A stretch of 64,000 nucleotides of DNA, from the NCBI RefSeq assembly GCF_016765655.2, contig NZ_CP086107.1, positions 372,001 to 436,000 of the forward strand, written 5' to 3'. The notes under the pieces are model-generated. The model saw only the letters and a program-made list of their open reading frames with translations, made no database searches and was not told the origin of the DNA. This document shows, in pieces, positions 1 to 9,970 of this stretch. The DNA comes from Skermanella mucosa (lineage in GTDB: Bacteria > Pseudomonadota > Alphaproteobacteria > Azospirillales > Azospirillaceae). Numbering within the stretch: position 1 is the stretch's first letter; each line of letters begins with the position of its first letter. The translations under genes and the position numbers were made by a program.

Positions 1-763
1 GGAGGCGGAACTGCAGGATGTCCTGAGGCGCTCTTTCCTGCCGACCGACCGCCTGACGCTCAATCTCAATACGCTTCTTATCGAGACGAATGACAGGCGG
101 ATCCTTCTCGAAGCCGGAGCCGGACAGACCATGGGTCCGCAAGGCGGTCGCGTCTTCGAGAACCTGGCCGCCATAGGTCTACGGCCCGAGGACATCGATG
201 TCGTGGTCGTCTCGCACACGCACCCGGACCATGTCGGCAACCTTCGAACCGCGGACGGCGGCACGGCATTTCCGCAGGCGACCGTCTTTGTGCCTCGTGC
301 CGATTGGGACTTCTTCGTCCGCAACGATCCGGACCTCTCCTACATGCCGGTTCCAAAGGATTTCCGCCGCAGTTTCGCAGCGGCCATCAAGCGGAGCGTC
401 GAACCCGTCACCAACGGGATCGAGTTGTATGAAGCGGGCGCGGAGATCGTCCCTGGGCTGACCACGCTTCCAGCATTCGGCCACACCCCCGGCATGGCGA
501 ACTTCCTTGTTCAATCCGGGACCGATCAGCTCCTGCTTACGGCCGATCTCGCCTATCACCCGATCGTCAATGTCGACCGGCCCTGGGTGCCGGGGCCGGA
601 TCGCGACAAGGACACCGCACAAGCCTCCCGCCGCCGCATCTTCGACATGGCGGCGGCAGACCAGATCCTCGTCCTCGGCTTCCACTTCCCGTTCCCGGGC
701 CTTGGCCGAATGCTCAAGACGGACGCCGGCTATGCCTGGGTCCCGGTCAATTGGCAGTTCTGA
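1..763 (+). CDS. MBL-fold metallo-hydrolase, 5' end outside window
   Basis: The frame is open from base 2 and ends at the TGA at 761-763, so the N-terminus lies upstream of the window. The visible part has the metallo-beta-lactamase zinc signature HTHPDH (in VVVSHTHPDHVGNL), a later FGHTPGM histidine loop and a TADLAYHP segment that supplies the bridging Asp. This arrangement is usual for B3/lactonase-like MBL hydrolases that bind two metal ions. The substrate cannot be named. A 190-bp internal stretch (290-479) is repeated as a dead fragment at 35434-35623. The next gene converges from the minus strand. Confidence 0.85.
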   Translation, partial: EAELQDVLRRSFLPTDRLTLNLNTLLIETNDRRILLEAGAGQTMGPQGGRVFENLAAIGLRPEDIDVVVVSHTHPDHVGNLRTADGGTAFPQATVFVPRADWDFFVRNDPDLSYMPVPKDFRRSFAAAIKRSVEPVTNGIELYEAGAEIVPGLTTLPAFGHTPGMANFLVQSGTDQLLLTADLAYHPIVNVDRPWVPGPDRDKDTAQASRRRIFDMAAADQILVLGFHFPFPGLGRMLKTDAGYAWVPVNWQF

Positions 764-879
764 GGGGTTAGCAGCATTTGGGGACATCCGTCGGAACCGC
801 CAGGACTTCTCCGGCGTCCTGGGATGTTTTCAGTGACGTCGTCAGCACAGGGCGGCACGCTCCGTCTGCGAACAAGCTC

Positions 880-1641
880 TCAACGCAGATAGTGGATGTG
901 GGGCCGCGCCGAGTGGGCGGGCAGCTCGATGCGCGCCTCGACCGAGAAGACGTTCCTCAGCAGGTCCTCGGTCAGCACATCGGCCGGGTGTCCGGACGCG
1001 ACGACCCTGCCCTGCCTCAGGACGACCAGCCTGTCGCAGAACATGGCGGCGTGATTGAGATCGTGAAGCGCGATGATGCTGGTGACCGGGAGACCGGAAA
1101 CGAGCCTGAGAAGGCCGATCTGGTGCTGGATGTCGAGGTGGTTGGTCGGCTCGTCGAGGATCAGCTCCTGGGGCGTCTGCGCCAGGGCCCTCGCGATGTG
1201 GGCGCGCTGCTTTTCGCCGCCCGACAGGCTTTGCCAGGAGTCGTTGCGTTTCTCCGCCATACCCGACTTCGCCAGCGCGTCCTCGACCGCCTCCTCGTCA
1301 ACCGGCGACCAGCCCGAGAACATGGAACGGTGCGGGAACCGGCCGAGCTTCACGACATCGACGACCTTCAGGTTGGCGTTCGTCGTCGCGTGCTGCTCGA
1401 CGAAGGCGACGCGCCGAGCGATCGACTGGCGCGAGATCGCCCGGACATCCTTCCGGTCGAGCATGACCCGACCGGAATGCGGCCGCTTCAGCCCGGCGAG
1501 CAGGCGCAGGAGGGAGGTCTTGCCGGACCCGTTCGGCCCGAGCAGGCCGAGCATCTCGCCCGGTTCGGCCTCCAGGGAGACCGCGTCCAGCACGGTCTTG
1601 CCGGCGATCCTCCAAGTAAGCTGTTCGGCCTTGATGCTCAT
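880..1641 (-). CDS. Iron-siderophore-type ABC transporter, ATP-binding protein
   Basis: A 253-residue ABC ATPase of the FecE/FhuC/BtuD class, energising import of an iron chelate (or cobalamin-like ligand) across the inner membrane. Walker A is GPNGSGKTS near residue 35, the signature is LSGGEKQRAHIARAL and Walker B is LILDEPTNHLD; the H-loop follows in IIALHDLNHA. The ATG at 1641-1639 overlaps the permease stop by 4 bases (ATGA), so the two are translationally coupled. It is the last gene of the three-gene minus-strand operon. Ligand identity is inferred from family and from the Fur-like box upstream of the operon. Confidence 0.9.
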   Translation of the reverse strand: MSIKAEQLTWRIAGKTVLDAVSLEAEPGEMLGLLGPNGSGKTSLLRLLAGLKRPHSGRVMLDRKDVRAISRQSIARRVAFVEQHATTNANLKVVDVVKLGRFPHRSMFSGWSPVDEEAVEDALAKSGMAEKRNDSWQSLSGGEKQRAHIARALAQTPQELILDEPTNHLDIQHQIGLLRLVSGLPVTSIIALHDLNHAAMFCDRLVVLRQGRVVASGHPADVLTEDLLRNVFSVEARIELPAHSARPHIHYLR

Positions 1642-2678
1642 GACGCGCGCTGGAACCGGTAGAGGATGAGCGAGAAGAAGGGCACGCCGACCAGTGCCGT
1701 GACGACGCCGACCGGCAGCGTCTGCTGCGGGATCAGGACCCGCGAAGCGATGTCCGCCAGCACCATGAAGATCGCTCCGGCGATCGCGCAGGCCGGCAGC
1801 AGCCGGATATGCGTGGGCCCCACGAAGAAACGCGCCGCATGCGGCACGACCAGGCCGACGAAACCGATCGAGCCGACCATGCTGACGATGGTGGCCGTCA
1901 TCAGGGCGGTCAGGGCGAAGAGCGTGATCCGCGCCCGACCGACATTGACCCCGAGCGCCGACGCCGCTTCGTCGCCGAAGGCGAAGGCATCGAGGACCCG
2001 CGCGGCGGTCAGACAGGTCGCAAGCCCGAGGCCGACGACGATGGAGACCAGCATGAACTCGGGCCAGCGGACGCCGCCGAAGCTGCCGAGCAGCCAGAAC
2101 ATCACGTCGCGTGCCTGCTGCGCATTGCCCGAGGTCGTGACGATGTAGGACGTGGCGGCATTGAAGAGCTGCGACGCGGCGACGCCGGCCAGGATCGTGC
2201 GGTCGGCGCCGCCGCGCGTACCGTTCGACAGCAGCGCGACGAAGAGGAAAGCCGCGAAGGCTCCGGCGAAGGCACCCGCCGACAGCGACAAGGCTCCGGA
2301 CCCGATGCCGAGGATGACGATCGCGACGGCGCCGGAGGAGGCGCCGGCCGATATCCCGAGGACATAGGGTTCGGCGAGCGGATTGCGCAGGAGCGACTGC
2401 ATGATCGCCCCCGACAGCGCCAGGCCGGCGCCGCAGAAGGCCGCGACCAGCGCCCGGCTGAGCCTGTAGTCCCAGATCACGGTCTCGTGGATGCGGCTCA
2501 GTTCGACCGTCGTCCATCCCAGCCGGTTGGTCACGGCGGACCAGGTCGTGGAGAGGGGGATCGGCAGGTCGCCGATGCCCACGCTGATTCCGACGACGAG
2601 GGCGATGGCCAGCAGGGAGGCCAGGAACGTGCCTCCCAGGACGGTCAGCCGGCCGACGATGCGCTGCGTTCCGGTCAC
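1638..2678 (-). CDS. FecCD-family ABC transporter permease
   Basis: A 346-residue, very hydrophobic integral membrane protein of the FecCD/BtuC type, which forms the homodimeric channel of iron-chelate importers. Family marks include the segment DYRLSRALVAAFCGAGLALSG, then QSLLRNPLAEPYVLGISAGA, and a C-terminal VGLVVPHAARF loop that contacts the ATPase. The start is GTG at 2678, sharing GTGA with the stop of the binding-protein gene. Its own stop overlaps the ATPase start in ATGA. Such double 4-base overlaps indicate one tightly coupled operon. Confidence 0.9.
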   Translation of the reverse strand: MTGTQRIVGRLTVLGGTFLASLLAIALVVGISVGIGDLPIPLSTTWSAVTNRLGWTTVELSRIHETVIWDYRLSRALVAAFCGAGLALSGAIMQSLLRNPLAEPYVLGISAGASSGAVAIVILGIGSGALSLSAGAFAGAFAAFLFVALLSNGTRGGADRTILAGVAASQLFNAATSYIVTTSGNAQQARDVMFWLLGSFGGVRWPEFMLVSIVVGLGLATCLTAARVLDAFAFGDEAASALGVNVGRARITLFALTALMTATIVSMVGSIGFVGLVVPHAARFFVGPTHIRLLPACAIAGAIFMVLADIASRVLIPQQTLPVGVVTALVGVPFFSLILYRFQRAS

Positions 2679-3700
2679 TTCACCAGACCGAGGGTCTTCA
2701 ATTGCCCTGCCACCTGCTCGGCGCCATAGAGGGTGCGGACGGTCGGGTTCATCGCCTGGCCGTCCATGACGACCATAGCCTTGTTCTTCACCGCGGGCAT
2801 TTGGCTGACGGCCGGATCGGTGGTCAGGAACTTGATCTTGGCTTCCGACTTGTCGAGCTCCCACCGGTTGCGGTCGAGGCTGGCGACGACGATGACATCG
2901 GGATTGGCGGCCATGATGCCTTCCCAGCCGAGCGTCGGCCATTCGGCCTCCGTCGTGATGGCGTTGGTGCCGCCGAGCAGATCGACGATGAAGCCGGACG
3001 CACCGTTCTTGCCGCCGAGAAAGGCGTCGGCGGACGGCGACGGGCTCGAGAACCAGAAGACGTAGGAGAGCTTCCGGTCGGCCTTCGGGACGACGGCGCG
3101 GAGCGCCGTCTCGCGCGCCTTGAAATCGGCGATCAGCGCCTGGCCGCGATCGGCGACGTCGAAGATCCGCGAGAGCTCGTCGATCTCCTTGTAGAGCAGG
3201 TCTATGCTCCAGAGTTGCGCGCGGCTGCCGTAAACGTCCTTGGCACCTTGGGTATCGAGGCATGTACTGGGCGACAGGTAGGTCGGGACGCCGACCTTGT
3301 CGAAGTCCCCGCGCTTGGCGACCTTGCTGTTCGGGCCGAGCAGGCTGGGCAGCGCCGCCGCGACGAAGTCCGGGTCTTCGGCGAGGATGGATTCGAAGGT
3401 CGGGAACTCGACGGTCAGGAGCTTGACCTTCGCGTTGGCCTCGGCAAGCTCGGGCAGGACCGCGCTGGGCCAGAAGGCGGTTCCGACCATCCTGTCCTGA
3501 AGGCCGAGGAGCAGGAGGATCTCGGCGCTGTTCTGGCCGAGGCCGATCACCCGCGACGGAGCCTTCTGGAAGGTGACCTGCGTCCCGCAGTTCTCGACGG
3601 TCAGCGGATAGCGCGTCGGCTCGGCCGAGGAGGGGGTCGCGCCAAGGCCGACCAGAGCAAGCAGGCCCGAAACGGTCAGGAGTGATTTCAAGAAGTTCAT
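2675..3700 (-). CDS. Periplasmic iron-siderophore-type substrate-binding protein
   Basis: A 341-residue protein starting with a Sec signal peptide (MNFLKSLLTVSGLLALVGLG, cleavage near SSAEP). It is followed by a class III binding-protein fold: the motif KAPSRVIGLGQNSAEILLLLG in the N-lobe and PDVIVVASL in the C-lobe are typical of FepB/FhuD/BtuF-type proteins. It captures the iron chelate in the periplasm and docks to the FecCD permease. First gene of the operon; a Fur-like box lies about 70-90 bp upstream. Whether the ligand is a siderophore, heme or a corrinoid cannot be told from sequence alone. Confidence 0.85.
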   Translation of the reverse strand: MNFLKSLLTVSGLLALVGLGATPSSAEPTRYPLTVENCGTQVTFQKAPSRVIGLGQNSAEILLLLGLQDRMVGTAFWPSAVLPELAEANAKVKLLTVEFPTFESILAEDPDFVAAALPSLLGPNSKVAKRGDFDKVGVPTYLSPSTCLDTQGAKDVYGSRAQLWSIDLLYKEIDELSRIFDVADRGQALIADFKARETALRAVVPKADRKLSYVFWFSSPSPSADAFLGGKNGASGFIVDLLGGTNAITTEAEWPTLGWEGIMAANPDVIVVASLDRNRWELDKSEAKIKFLTTDPAVSQMPAVKNKAMVVMDGQAMNPTVRTLYGAEQVAGQLKTLGLVK

Positions 3701-3771
3701 GGGAGCGTCCTAAGCCGGGTGGTCTTCTCGGTTGGTCGAGGATGGTCCGCCTGCGCGCGCGCATCCAATAG

Positions 3772-3787
3772 TGCGAATGCGTCTCAA
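3772..3787 (-). promoter_or_regulatory. Putative Fur-type iron box upstream of the iron ABC operon
   Basis: Read on the minus strand the site is TTGAGACGCATTCGCA. The commonly reported proteobacterial Fur-box form TTGAGAATGATTCGCA matches it at 13 of 16 positions. It sits 72-87 bp before the binding-protein start codon, a suitable place for iron-dependent repression. The match was made by eye. Confidence 0.45.
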
Positions 3788-3834
3788 GAACAAGGTGTTT
3801 CTATCCGCCGGCGTGGCGCGAGCCGTCCCGATGA

Positions 3835-5799
<1,965 letters not shown>

Positions 5800-5843
5800 C
5801 GGCAAGCCGCATCCCGTTCACCGCAACCAGGAGGGATGGCGCG

Positions 5844-6650
5844 ATGACCGCAACCATGCCCGATACCGACGCGATCCTCGCCGCCCAGGACAGGCGGTGG
5901 CGCTCGACCGCGACCGCCGGCGCGCTGGTCGCCGCGATCGTGCTGGCAAGCGCCGCCTACAGCGGCCTGCTCGACCTCGACCGGCTGTCGGAGGGCCTTC
6001 CCGCCCTCTGGCAGCTCGCCACCGAGATGGTGCCGCCCGATTTCAGCCGGGCGGCCGACTGGTGGCTGCCGCTGCTCGACACCTTCGCCATGAGCATCGC
6101 CGGCACCGCCCTGGCCGTGGCATTTTCCCTGCCGCTGGGTTTCCTGGCGGCGCGCAACACGGCGCCCAGCCCGATCGTCTACCGGCTGACCCGCACCCTG
6201 CTGAATGCCCTGCGCTCGGTCCCGGAGCTGATCATGGGCATCATCTTCGTCGCCGCGGTGGGCTTCGGAACGCTGCCCGGCGTCCTGGCCCTCGGCATCC
6301 ACTCCATCGGCATGGTCGGCAAGTTCTTCGCCGAGGCGATCGAGCATGTGGACGAGCAGCCGGTCGAGGCCGCCCGGGCCGCCGGCGCGTCGCCCTTCCA
6401 GGTGATCACCCACGCCATCCTGCCGCAGGTCTTCCCGCAGATGGCCGATGTGACGATCTACCGGTGGGAATACAATTTCCGGGCCTCCACCGTCCTCGGC
6501 ACCGTCGGGGCGGGCGGCATCGGCTTCGAGCTGATCTCCGCCCTGCGCATCATGAACTACCAGGAGGTCCTGGCCGTCATGATCGTCGTCCTCGCCATGG
6601 TCACACTCGTGGACGGCGTCGGCTCCGCCCTGCGCCGCCGCACCAAATAG
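5844..6650 (+). CDS. ptxC: Phosphite ABC transporter permease
   Basis: A 268-residue inner-membrane permease of the PhnE/PtxC family with about six hydrophobic segments. The cytoplasmic coupling loop that meets the ATPase is visible as EQPVEAARAAGASPFQVITH around residues 170-190. Family segments LRSVPELIMGIIFVAAVGFG and GTVGAGGIGFELISALR are also present. Ribosome-binding site CAGGAGGG lies just before the ATG. It completes the three-component importer with PtxA and PtxB and is followed 18 bp later by ptxD. Confidence 0.9.
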   Translation: MTATMPDTDAILAAQDRRWRSTATAGALVAAIVLASAAYSGLLDLDRLSEGLPALWQLATEMVPPDFSRAADWWLPLLDTFAMSIAGTALAVAFSLPLGFLAARNTAPSPIVYRLTRTLLNALRSVPELIMGIIFVAAVGFGTLPGVLALGIHSIGMVGKFFAEAIEHVDEQPVEAARAAGASPFQVITHAILPQVFPQMADVTIYRWEYNFRASTVLGTVGAGGIGFELISALRIMNYQEVLAVMIVVLAMVTLVDGVGSALRRRTK

Positions 6651-6668
6651 CAACAGTCGGAATCTTCC

Positions 6669-7697
6669 ATGACCGCTCCCAAGATCGTCGTGACAAGCCG
6701 CGTCCATGCCGAAACCCTGGCCGACCTGGAAGGCCGCGGGCGCATCGTCGTCAACCGGGACGGCACGCCGTGGCCGGCGGCCCGGCTGGCCGAAGAGATC
6801 CGCGATGCCGCCGCCGTGATGGCCTTCATGACGGACCGCATCGATGCCGCCGCGGTGGCGGCGGCCCCCGCGCTGCGCATCGTCTCGTGCGCGCTGAAGG
6901 GCCACGACAATTTCGACGCCGAGGCCTGCGCCCGGGCCGGCGTATGGGTCAGCATCGTGCCGGACCTTCTGACGGTGCCGACGGCGGAACTGACGGTCGG
7001 CCTGATCATCGGACTGGCCCGGCACGTCCCGGCGGGCGACCGTCACGTGCGCGGCGGCGCCTTCGCCGGCTGGCGGCCCGAGCTTTACGGGACCGGCCTC
7101 CAGGGCAGCCGGATCGGCATCATCGGGATGGGCGCGATCGGACGTGCCATCGCCGAGCGGCTCGCCGGGTTCGGCGCCGACCTCGCCTATTGGGACCGCC
7201 GGCCGGCCGACGATGCGGTCGGATTTGCGCCGGGGCTGCGCCGGCTGGACCGGGCCGACCTGTTCGCCACCTCCGACATCCTGGTGGTGGCGCTCCCGCT
7301 GACCGACGGGACTCTGCACCTGATCGACCGCGCCGCCCTGGCAACCGTCAAGCCCGGCGCCCTGCTGGTCAATCCGGCGCGCGGCAGCGTGGTCGACGAG
7401 GCGGCGGTCGCCGACGCGCTGGCCGCCGGTCGCCTGGGCGGCTACGCCGCCGACGTGTTCGAGATGGAGGACTGGGCCCGCCCGGACCGGCCGCGCGGGA
7501 TCGATCCGCGGCTGCTCGCCGACCGCGACCGCACGCTGTTCACGCCCCACCTGGGATCGGCGGTCGCCCGGGTCCGCCTGGCCATCGAGCGCGAGGCGGC
7601 GGCGAACATCATCGACGTGCTGGAGGGCCGGGCACCGCGAGGTGCCGTCAACCGGCCCGACGCGGCGGCCCTGGGACTCCGGGCCGGGACGGCGTGA
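6669..7697 (+). CDS. ptxD: NAD-dependent phosphite (phosphonate) dehydrogenase
   Basis: A 342-residue D-2-hydroxyacid-dehydrogenase-fold enzyme that oxidises phosphite to phosphate while reducing NAD+. It shares the diagnostic blocks of characterised PtxD: ALKGHDNFD (Lys77), VPDLLTVPTAEL, GYAADVFEMEDWARPDRPR and FTPHLGSAV. The known active-site residues are present: Lys77, Arg238 in NPARGS, a Glu in FEMEDWA (265-267) and His294. The Rossmann motif GMGAIG is at 153-158, and the Asp after the second beta strand (YWD, about 176) favours NAD over NADP. The TGA overlaps the ptxE start by one base. The match with PtxD is from memory of the family sequence; confidence is high because several long blocks coincide. 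Confidence 0.92.
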   Translation: MTAPKIVVTSRVHAETLADLEGRGRIVVNRDGTPWPAARLAEEIRDAAAVMAFMTDRIDAAAVAAAPALRIVSCALKGHDNFDAEACARAGVWVSIVPDLLTVPTAELTVGLIIGLARHVPAGDRHVRGGAFAGWRPELYGTGLQGSRIGIIGMGAIGRAIAERLAGFGADLAYWDRRPADDAVGFAPGLRRLDRADLFATSDILVVALPLTDGTLHLIDRAALATVKPGALLVNPARGSVVDEAAVADALAAGRLGGYAADVFEMEDWARPDRPRGIDPRLLADRDRTLFTPHLGSAVARVRLAIEREAAANIIDVLEGRAPRGAVNRPDAAALGLRAGTA

Positions 7698-8560
7698 TGC
7701 TGAACCTCTGGCACGTCGCCGCCTTCCTGGCGGTGGCCGAGACCGGCAGCTTCCACGAGGCGTCGCGGCGCCTCGGCGTCGCCCAGCCGACGGTGTCCCT
7801 GCATGTCAGGAGCCTGGAGGAGGCGCTGGGTGCCACGCTGATCGTCCGCGGCCGGGCGCGCAGCATCCCCAGCACCGACGGCCGCCGGTTCCTGCCCCAT
7901 GCCCGCAGCCTGATGGCGGTGGCCGACCGGGCGCGCCGCACGATCGCCGGGCGGCATGTCGGCATCGGCGCCAGCAGCAACATCGGCATCTACCTGCTTC
8001 AGCCGCACCTGAAGCGCATCGCGGAGCTGGAGGGCGGCAGGGTCCGGTTCGAGCTCGGGATCGGCCCAAATCCCGACATCGTCGCCAAGCTGGAAACGGG
8101 CGAGATCGACATCGCGGTCCTGGAATGGTGGGACGACCGCCCCGGGTTCGTGGCGCGGCGCTGGCGGCGCGAACGGCTGGTCATCATCGTGTCGCCGGAC
8201 CATGCCTGGGCCGGCCGCGCCGGCGTCACGGTGGAGGAACTGGCGACCCAGCCGCTGCTGGGCGGCGAGCCCGGCACCGGGACCGGCACGCTGCTGCGCC
8301 GGGCGCTGGGCGACGCGGCCGAACTGCTGCGCGTGGACCGGGCGCTGGGCAGCACCGAGGCGGTCAAGCATGCGGTCAGGGCCGGGCTCGGCGTGTCGCT
8401 GGTGGCCGAGAGCTCGGTGGCCGAGGAGGTGCGGCACGGCACGCTGGCGGCCGTCTCCCTGGACGGCGTCACGCTGGAGAAGGACCTCCAGGTCGTGCTC
8501 CCGGCGGCGCTGCCGGACGGTTCGGCCCCCGCGCGCATCGCCGGCCTGCTGCTCGCCTGA
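7697..8560 (+). CDS. ptxE: LysR-family regulator of the phosphite operon
   Basis: A 287-residue LysR-type regulator. Residues 1-60 form the winged helix-turn-helix (FLAVAETGSFHEASRRLGVA, QPTVSLHVRSLEEALG). The rest is a two-lobed effector domain that would bind phosphite or a related oxyanion. In known ptxABCDE clusters ptxE is the last gene and encodes a LysR protein, so synteny supports the symbol. The start ATG at 7697 overlaps the ptxD stop (TGATG), making it translationally coupled. A short inverted repeat GCCTGA/TCAGGC follows the stop but is too weak to call a terminator. Confidence 0.8.
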   Translation: MLNLWHVAAFLAVAETGSFHEASRRLGVAQPTVSLHVRSLEEALGATLIVRGRARSIPSTDGRRFLPHARSLMAVADRARRTIAGRHVGIGASSNIGIYLLQPHLKRIAELEGGRVRFELGIGPNPDIVAKLETGEIDIAVLEWWDDRPGFVARRWRRERLVIIVSPDHAWAGRAGVTVEELATQPLLGGEPGTGTGTLLRRALGDAAELLRVDRALGSTEAVKHAVRAGLGVSLVAESSVAEEVRHGTLAAVSLDGVTLEKDLQVVLPAALPDGSAPARIAGLLLA

Positions 8561-8717
8561 CGGGGCGGCATCAGGCTCCAGGGCGAAGCGGATCTGGCAC
8601 CTCGACGAAACGGACCGTACCGGATCTTATCCGATGTCGGCACGGGGGCGTCCCGCCCGTCCTCGGGACGGAACCGCCGCTTCGGCCGGGGCCGTGTCGA
8701 TAGGAAGGGAGCTCGCG

Positions 8718-9188
8718 ATGAAGGTTACCCAGCATCTCTGGTTCGAGAAGGACATGGAGGCGGCGGTCCGCTTCTACACGTCGCTGATCCCCGGTTCCCG
8801 GATCGGGGAAACCGCGGCGATCATGGCCGACACGCCGTCCGGTCCGGCCGGGAGCGTCAGGATCGTCACCTTCAGGCTCGGTGACCAGGACTACATGGCG
8901 ATCGAAGCCGGGCCGCTCGACCCCTTCAACCACAGCTTCTCGATCATGGTGGAGTGCGACACCCAGCAGGAAATCGACCGTCTCTGGGATGCCCTGAAAG
9001 AGGGCGGGACCGTGGAACAGTGCGGCTGGCTGAGAGACCGCTGGGGCCTGTCCTGGCAGATCGCGCCGAAGCGGCTGAGGGAGCTGATGGGAGACCCTGA
9101 CCCGGCCCTCGTCCGAAGGGTGACCGAGGCGATGCTCGGGATGGTCAAGCTGGAGATCGACGCGCTGGAGGCGGCGGCGCGGGGCTGA
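8718..9188 (+). CDS. VOC-family (PhnB-like) protein
   Basis: A 156-residue protein of the vicinal-oxygen-chelate superfamily, in the PhnB/3-demethylubiquinone-methyltransferase-like subgroup. Visible marks are QHLWFEKDMEAAVRFYTSLIPGS at the first beta-alpha-beta unit, FNHSFSIMVEC before the second unit, and DRWGLSWQIAPKRL near the end. The start is set by the AGGAAGGGAG ribosome-binding site at 8702-8711. Members are small metal-binding or substrate-binding enzymes, but this subgroup has no agreed reaction. It is not obviously part of the ptx operon, being separated by 157 bp. Confidence 0.85.
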   Translation: MKVTQHLWFEKDMEAAVRFYTSLIPGSRIGETAAIMADTPSGPAGSVRIVTFRLGDQDYMAIEAGPLDPFNHSFSIMVECDTQQEIDRLWDALKEGGTVEQCGWLRDRWGLSWQIAPKRLRELMGDPDPALVRRVTEAMLGMVKLEIDALEAAARG

Positions 9189-9349
9189 TGCCCTGCGACA
9201 CACGGACCCGTCGGGCCTGCGATCCCCGGATGGTCATGCCGATCACCCGGGGACCGCGCGGATCCCGTCGTCCAGCGCTGTCCGGACCTCACCCGAGATC
9301 CACGACGGCAGGCGGCCCGGCGCTTCGGCGACCCACTCCAGGATCGCCC

Positions 9350-9766
9350 TCACCTTGTCGGCGACACCGGCGTCTCCTCGATAAGCTTCGACCTGACCTC
9401 GGCGGGCGCGCCCTCCGCCCAGAGCAGCAGGGCGTCCAAAGCCGGACACAGGGACTGGCCCCATTCCGTCAGGTGATACTCCACCTTCGGCGGAACCTGG
9501 TGGTGGACGATGCGCCCGACGACGCCATCGCTCTCCAGCTGGCGCAGTTGCTGGATCAGCATCTTCTGGGAAACGCCGGGGATCGACCGCTCCAGATCGG
9601 AAAAGCGCCGCACCTGGCCACCGAACAGCTGGAACAGGATCACGAGCTTCCACCGGCCCTCCAGAACCCGGAGCACGTTCTGCACGCTCTGAGCCCCGGA
9701 ATGAGGCGTGTAGGAGGCCCGCTTACCTTCAGGTGAGTACCTTACTTTTTCGTCCGTACTTGTCAT
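9350..9766 (-). CDS. HxlR-family transcriptional regulator
   Basis: A 138-residue winged-helix protein. The HxlR core is clear: LEGRWKLVILFQLFGGQVRRFSDLERSIPGVSQKMLIQQLRQLE, followed by the wing VPPKVEYHLTEWGQSL. Such regulators often sense electrophiles or redox stress and control a divergently transcribed gene. Here the divergent neighbour was probably the SDR gene now at 11171, but a TnpB element has been inserted between them, so the original shared promoter may be split. The call is about family only; ligand and targets are unknown. Confidence 0.88.
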   Translation of the reverse strand: MTSTDEKVRYSPEGKRASYTPHSGAQSVQNVLRVLEGRWKLVILFQLFGGQVRRFSDLERSIPGVSQKMLIQQLRQLESDGVVGRIVHHQVPPKVEYHLTEWGQSLCPALDALLLWAEGAPAEVRSKLIEETPVSPTR

Positions 9767-9821
9767 CCGGAAAGCCTAGTAGCAATTTTCCACCGACGCA
9801 AAGTAATCCAGGAGAGAGCAT

Positions 9822-9970
9822 GTGAACACTCCGCCACCTGAAGGCGGACGGCTTCTGAAGCAAGCTATGCGGCAACCCGCTGGCTTGACGCTTCAAGGCT
9901 CGCTCCTAGCCCCTTTGACCACGGGAATGCCCGATGCTTGATGACTTTTGCCGCGTGAATGTCGCGATCT
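9822..9970 (-). ncRNA. Predicted right-end guide RNA (omega/reRNA) of TnpB copy 1
   Basis: Inference from the family: the RNA overlaps the 3' end of tnpB and runs to the right end of the element, with the guide coming from flanking DNA. In tnpB orientation the element ends at GGAGTGTTCAC, and the adjacent guide would begin ATGCTCTCTCCTGGATTA. The hairpin at 9831-9847 would be part of the scaffold. The 5' limit given here is approximate. Confidence 0.3.

Noticed and set aside
880-2517. A 545-residue frame covering the iron ATPase plus an Arg-rich extension
   Set aside because: The extension is the shadow of the FecCD permease gene in another frame; the ATPase starts at 1641 with an ATGA overlap.
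5897-8560. An 887-residue frame suggesting a fusion across ptxC, ptxD and the LysR gene
   Set aside because: The first 600 residues are low-complexity Arg/Pro/Gly shadow of ptxC and ptxD; only the last 287 residues are the real LysR protein.
8553-8574. Rho-independent terminator after ptxE
   Set aside because: The stem is only 6 bp and no T-run follows.
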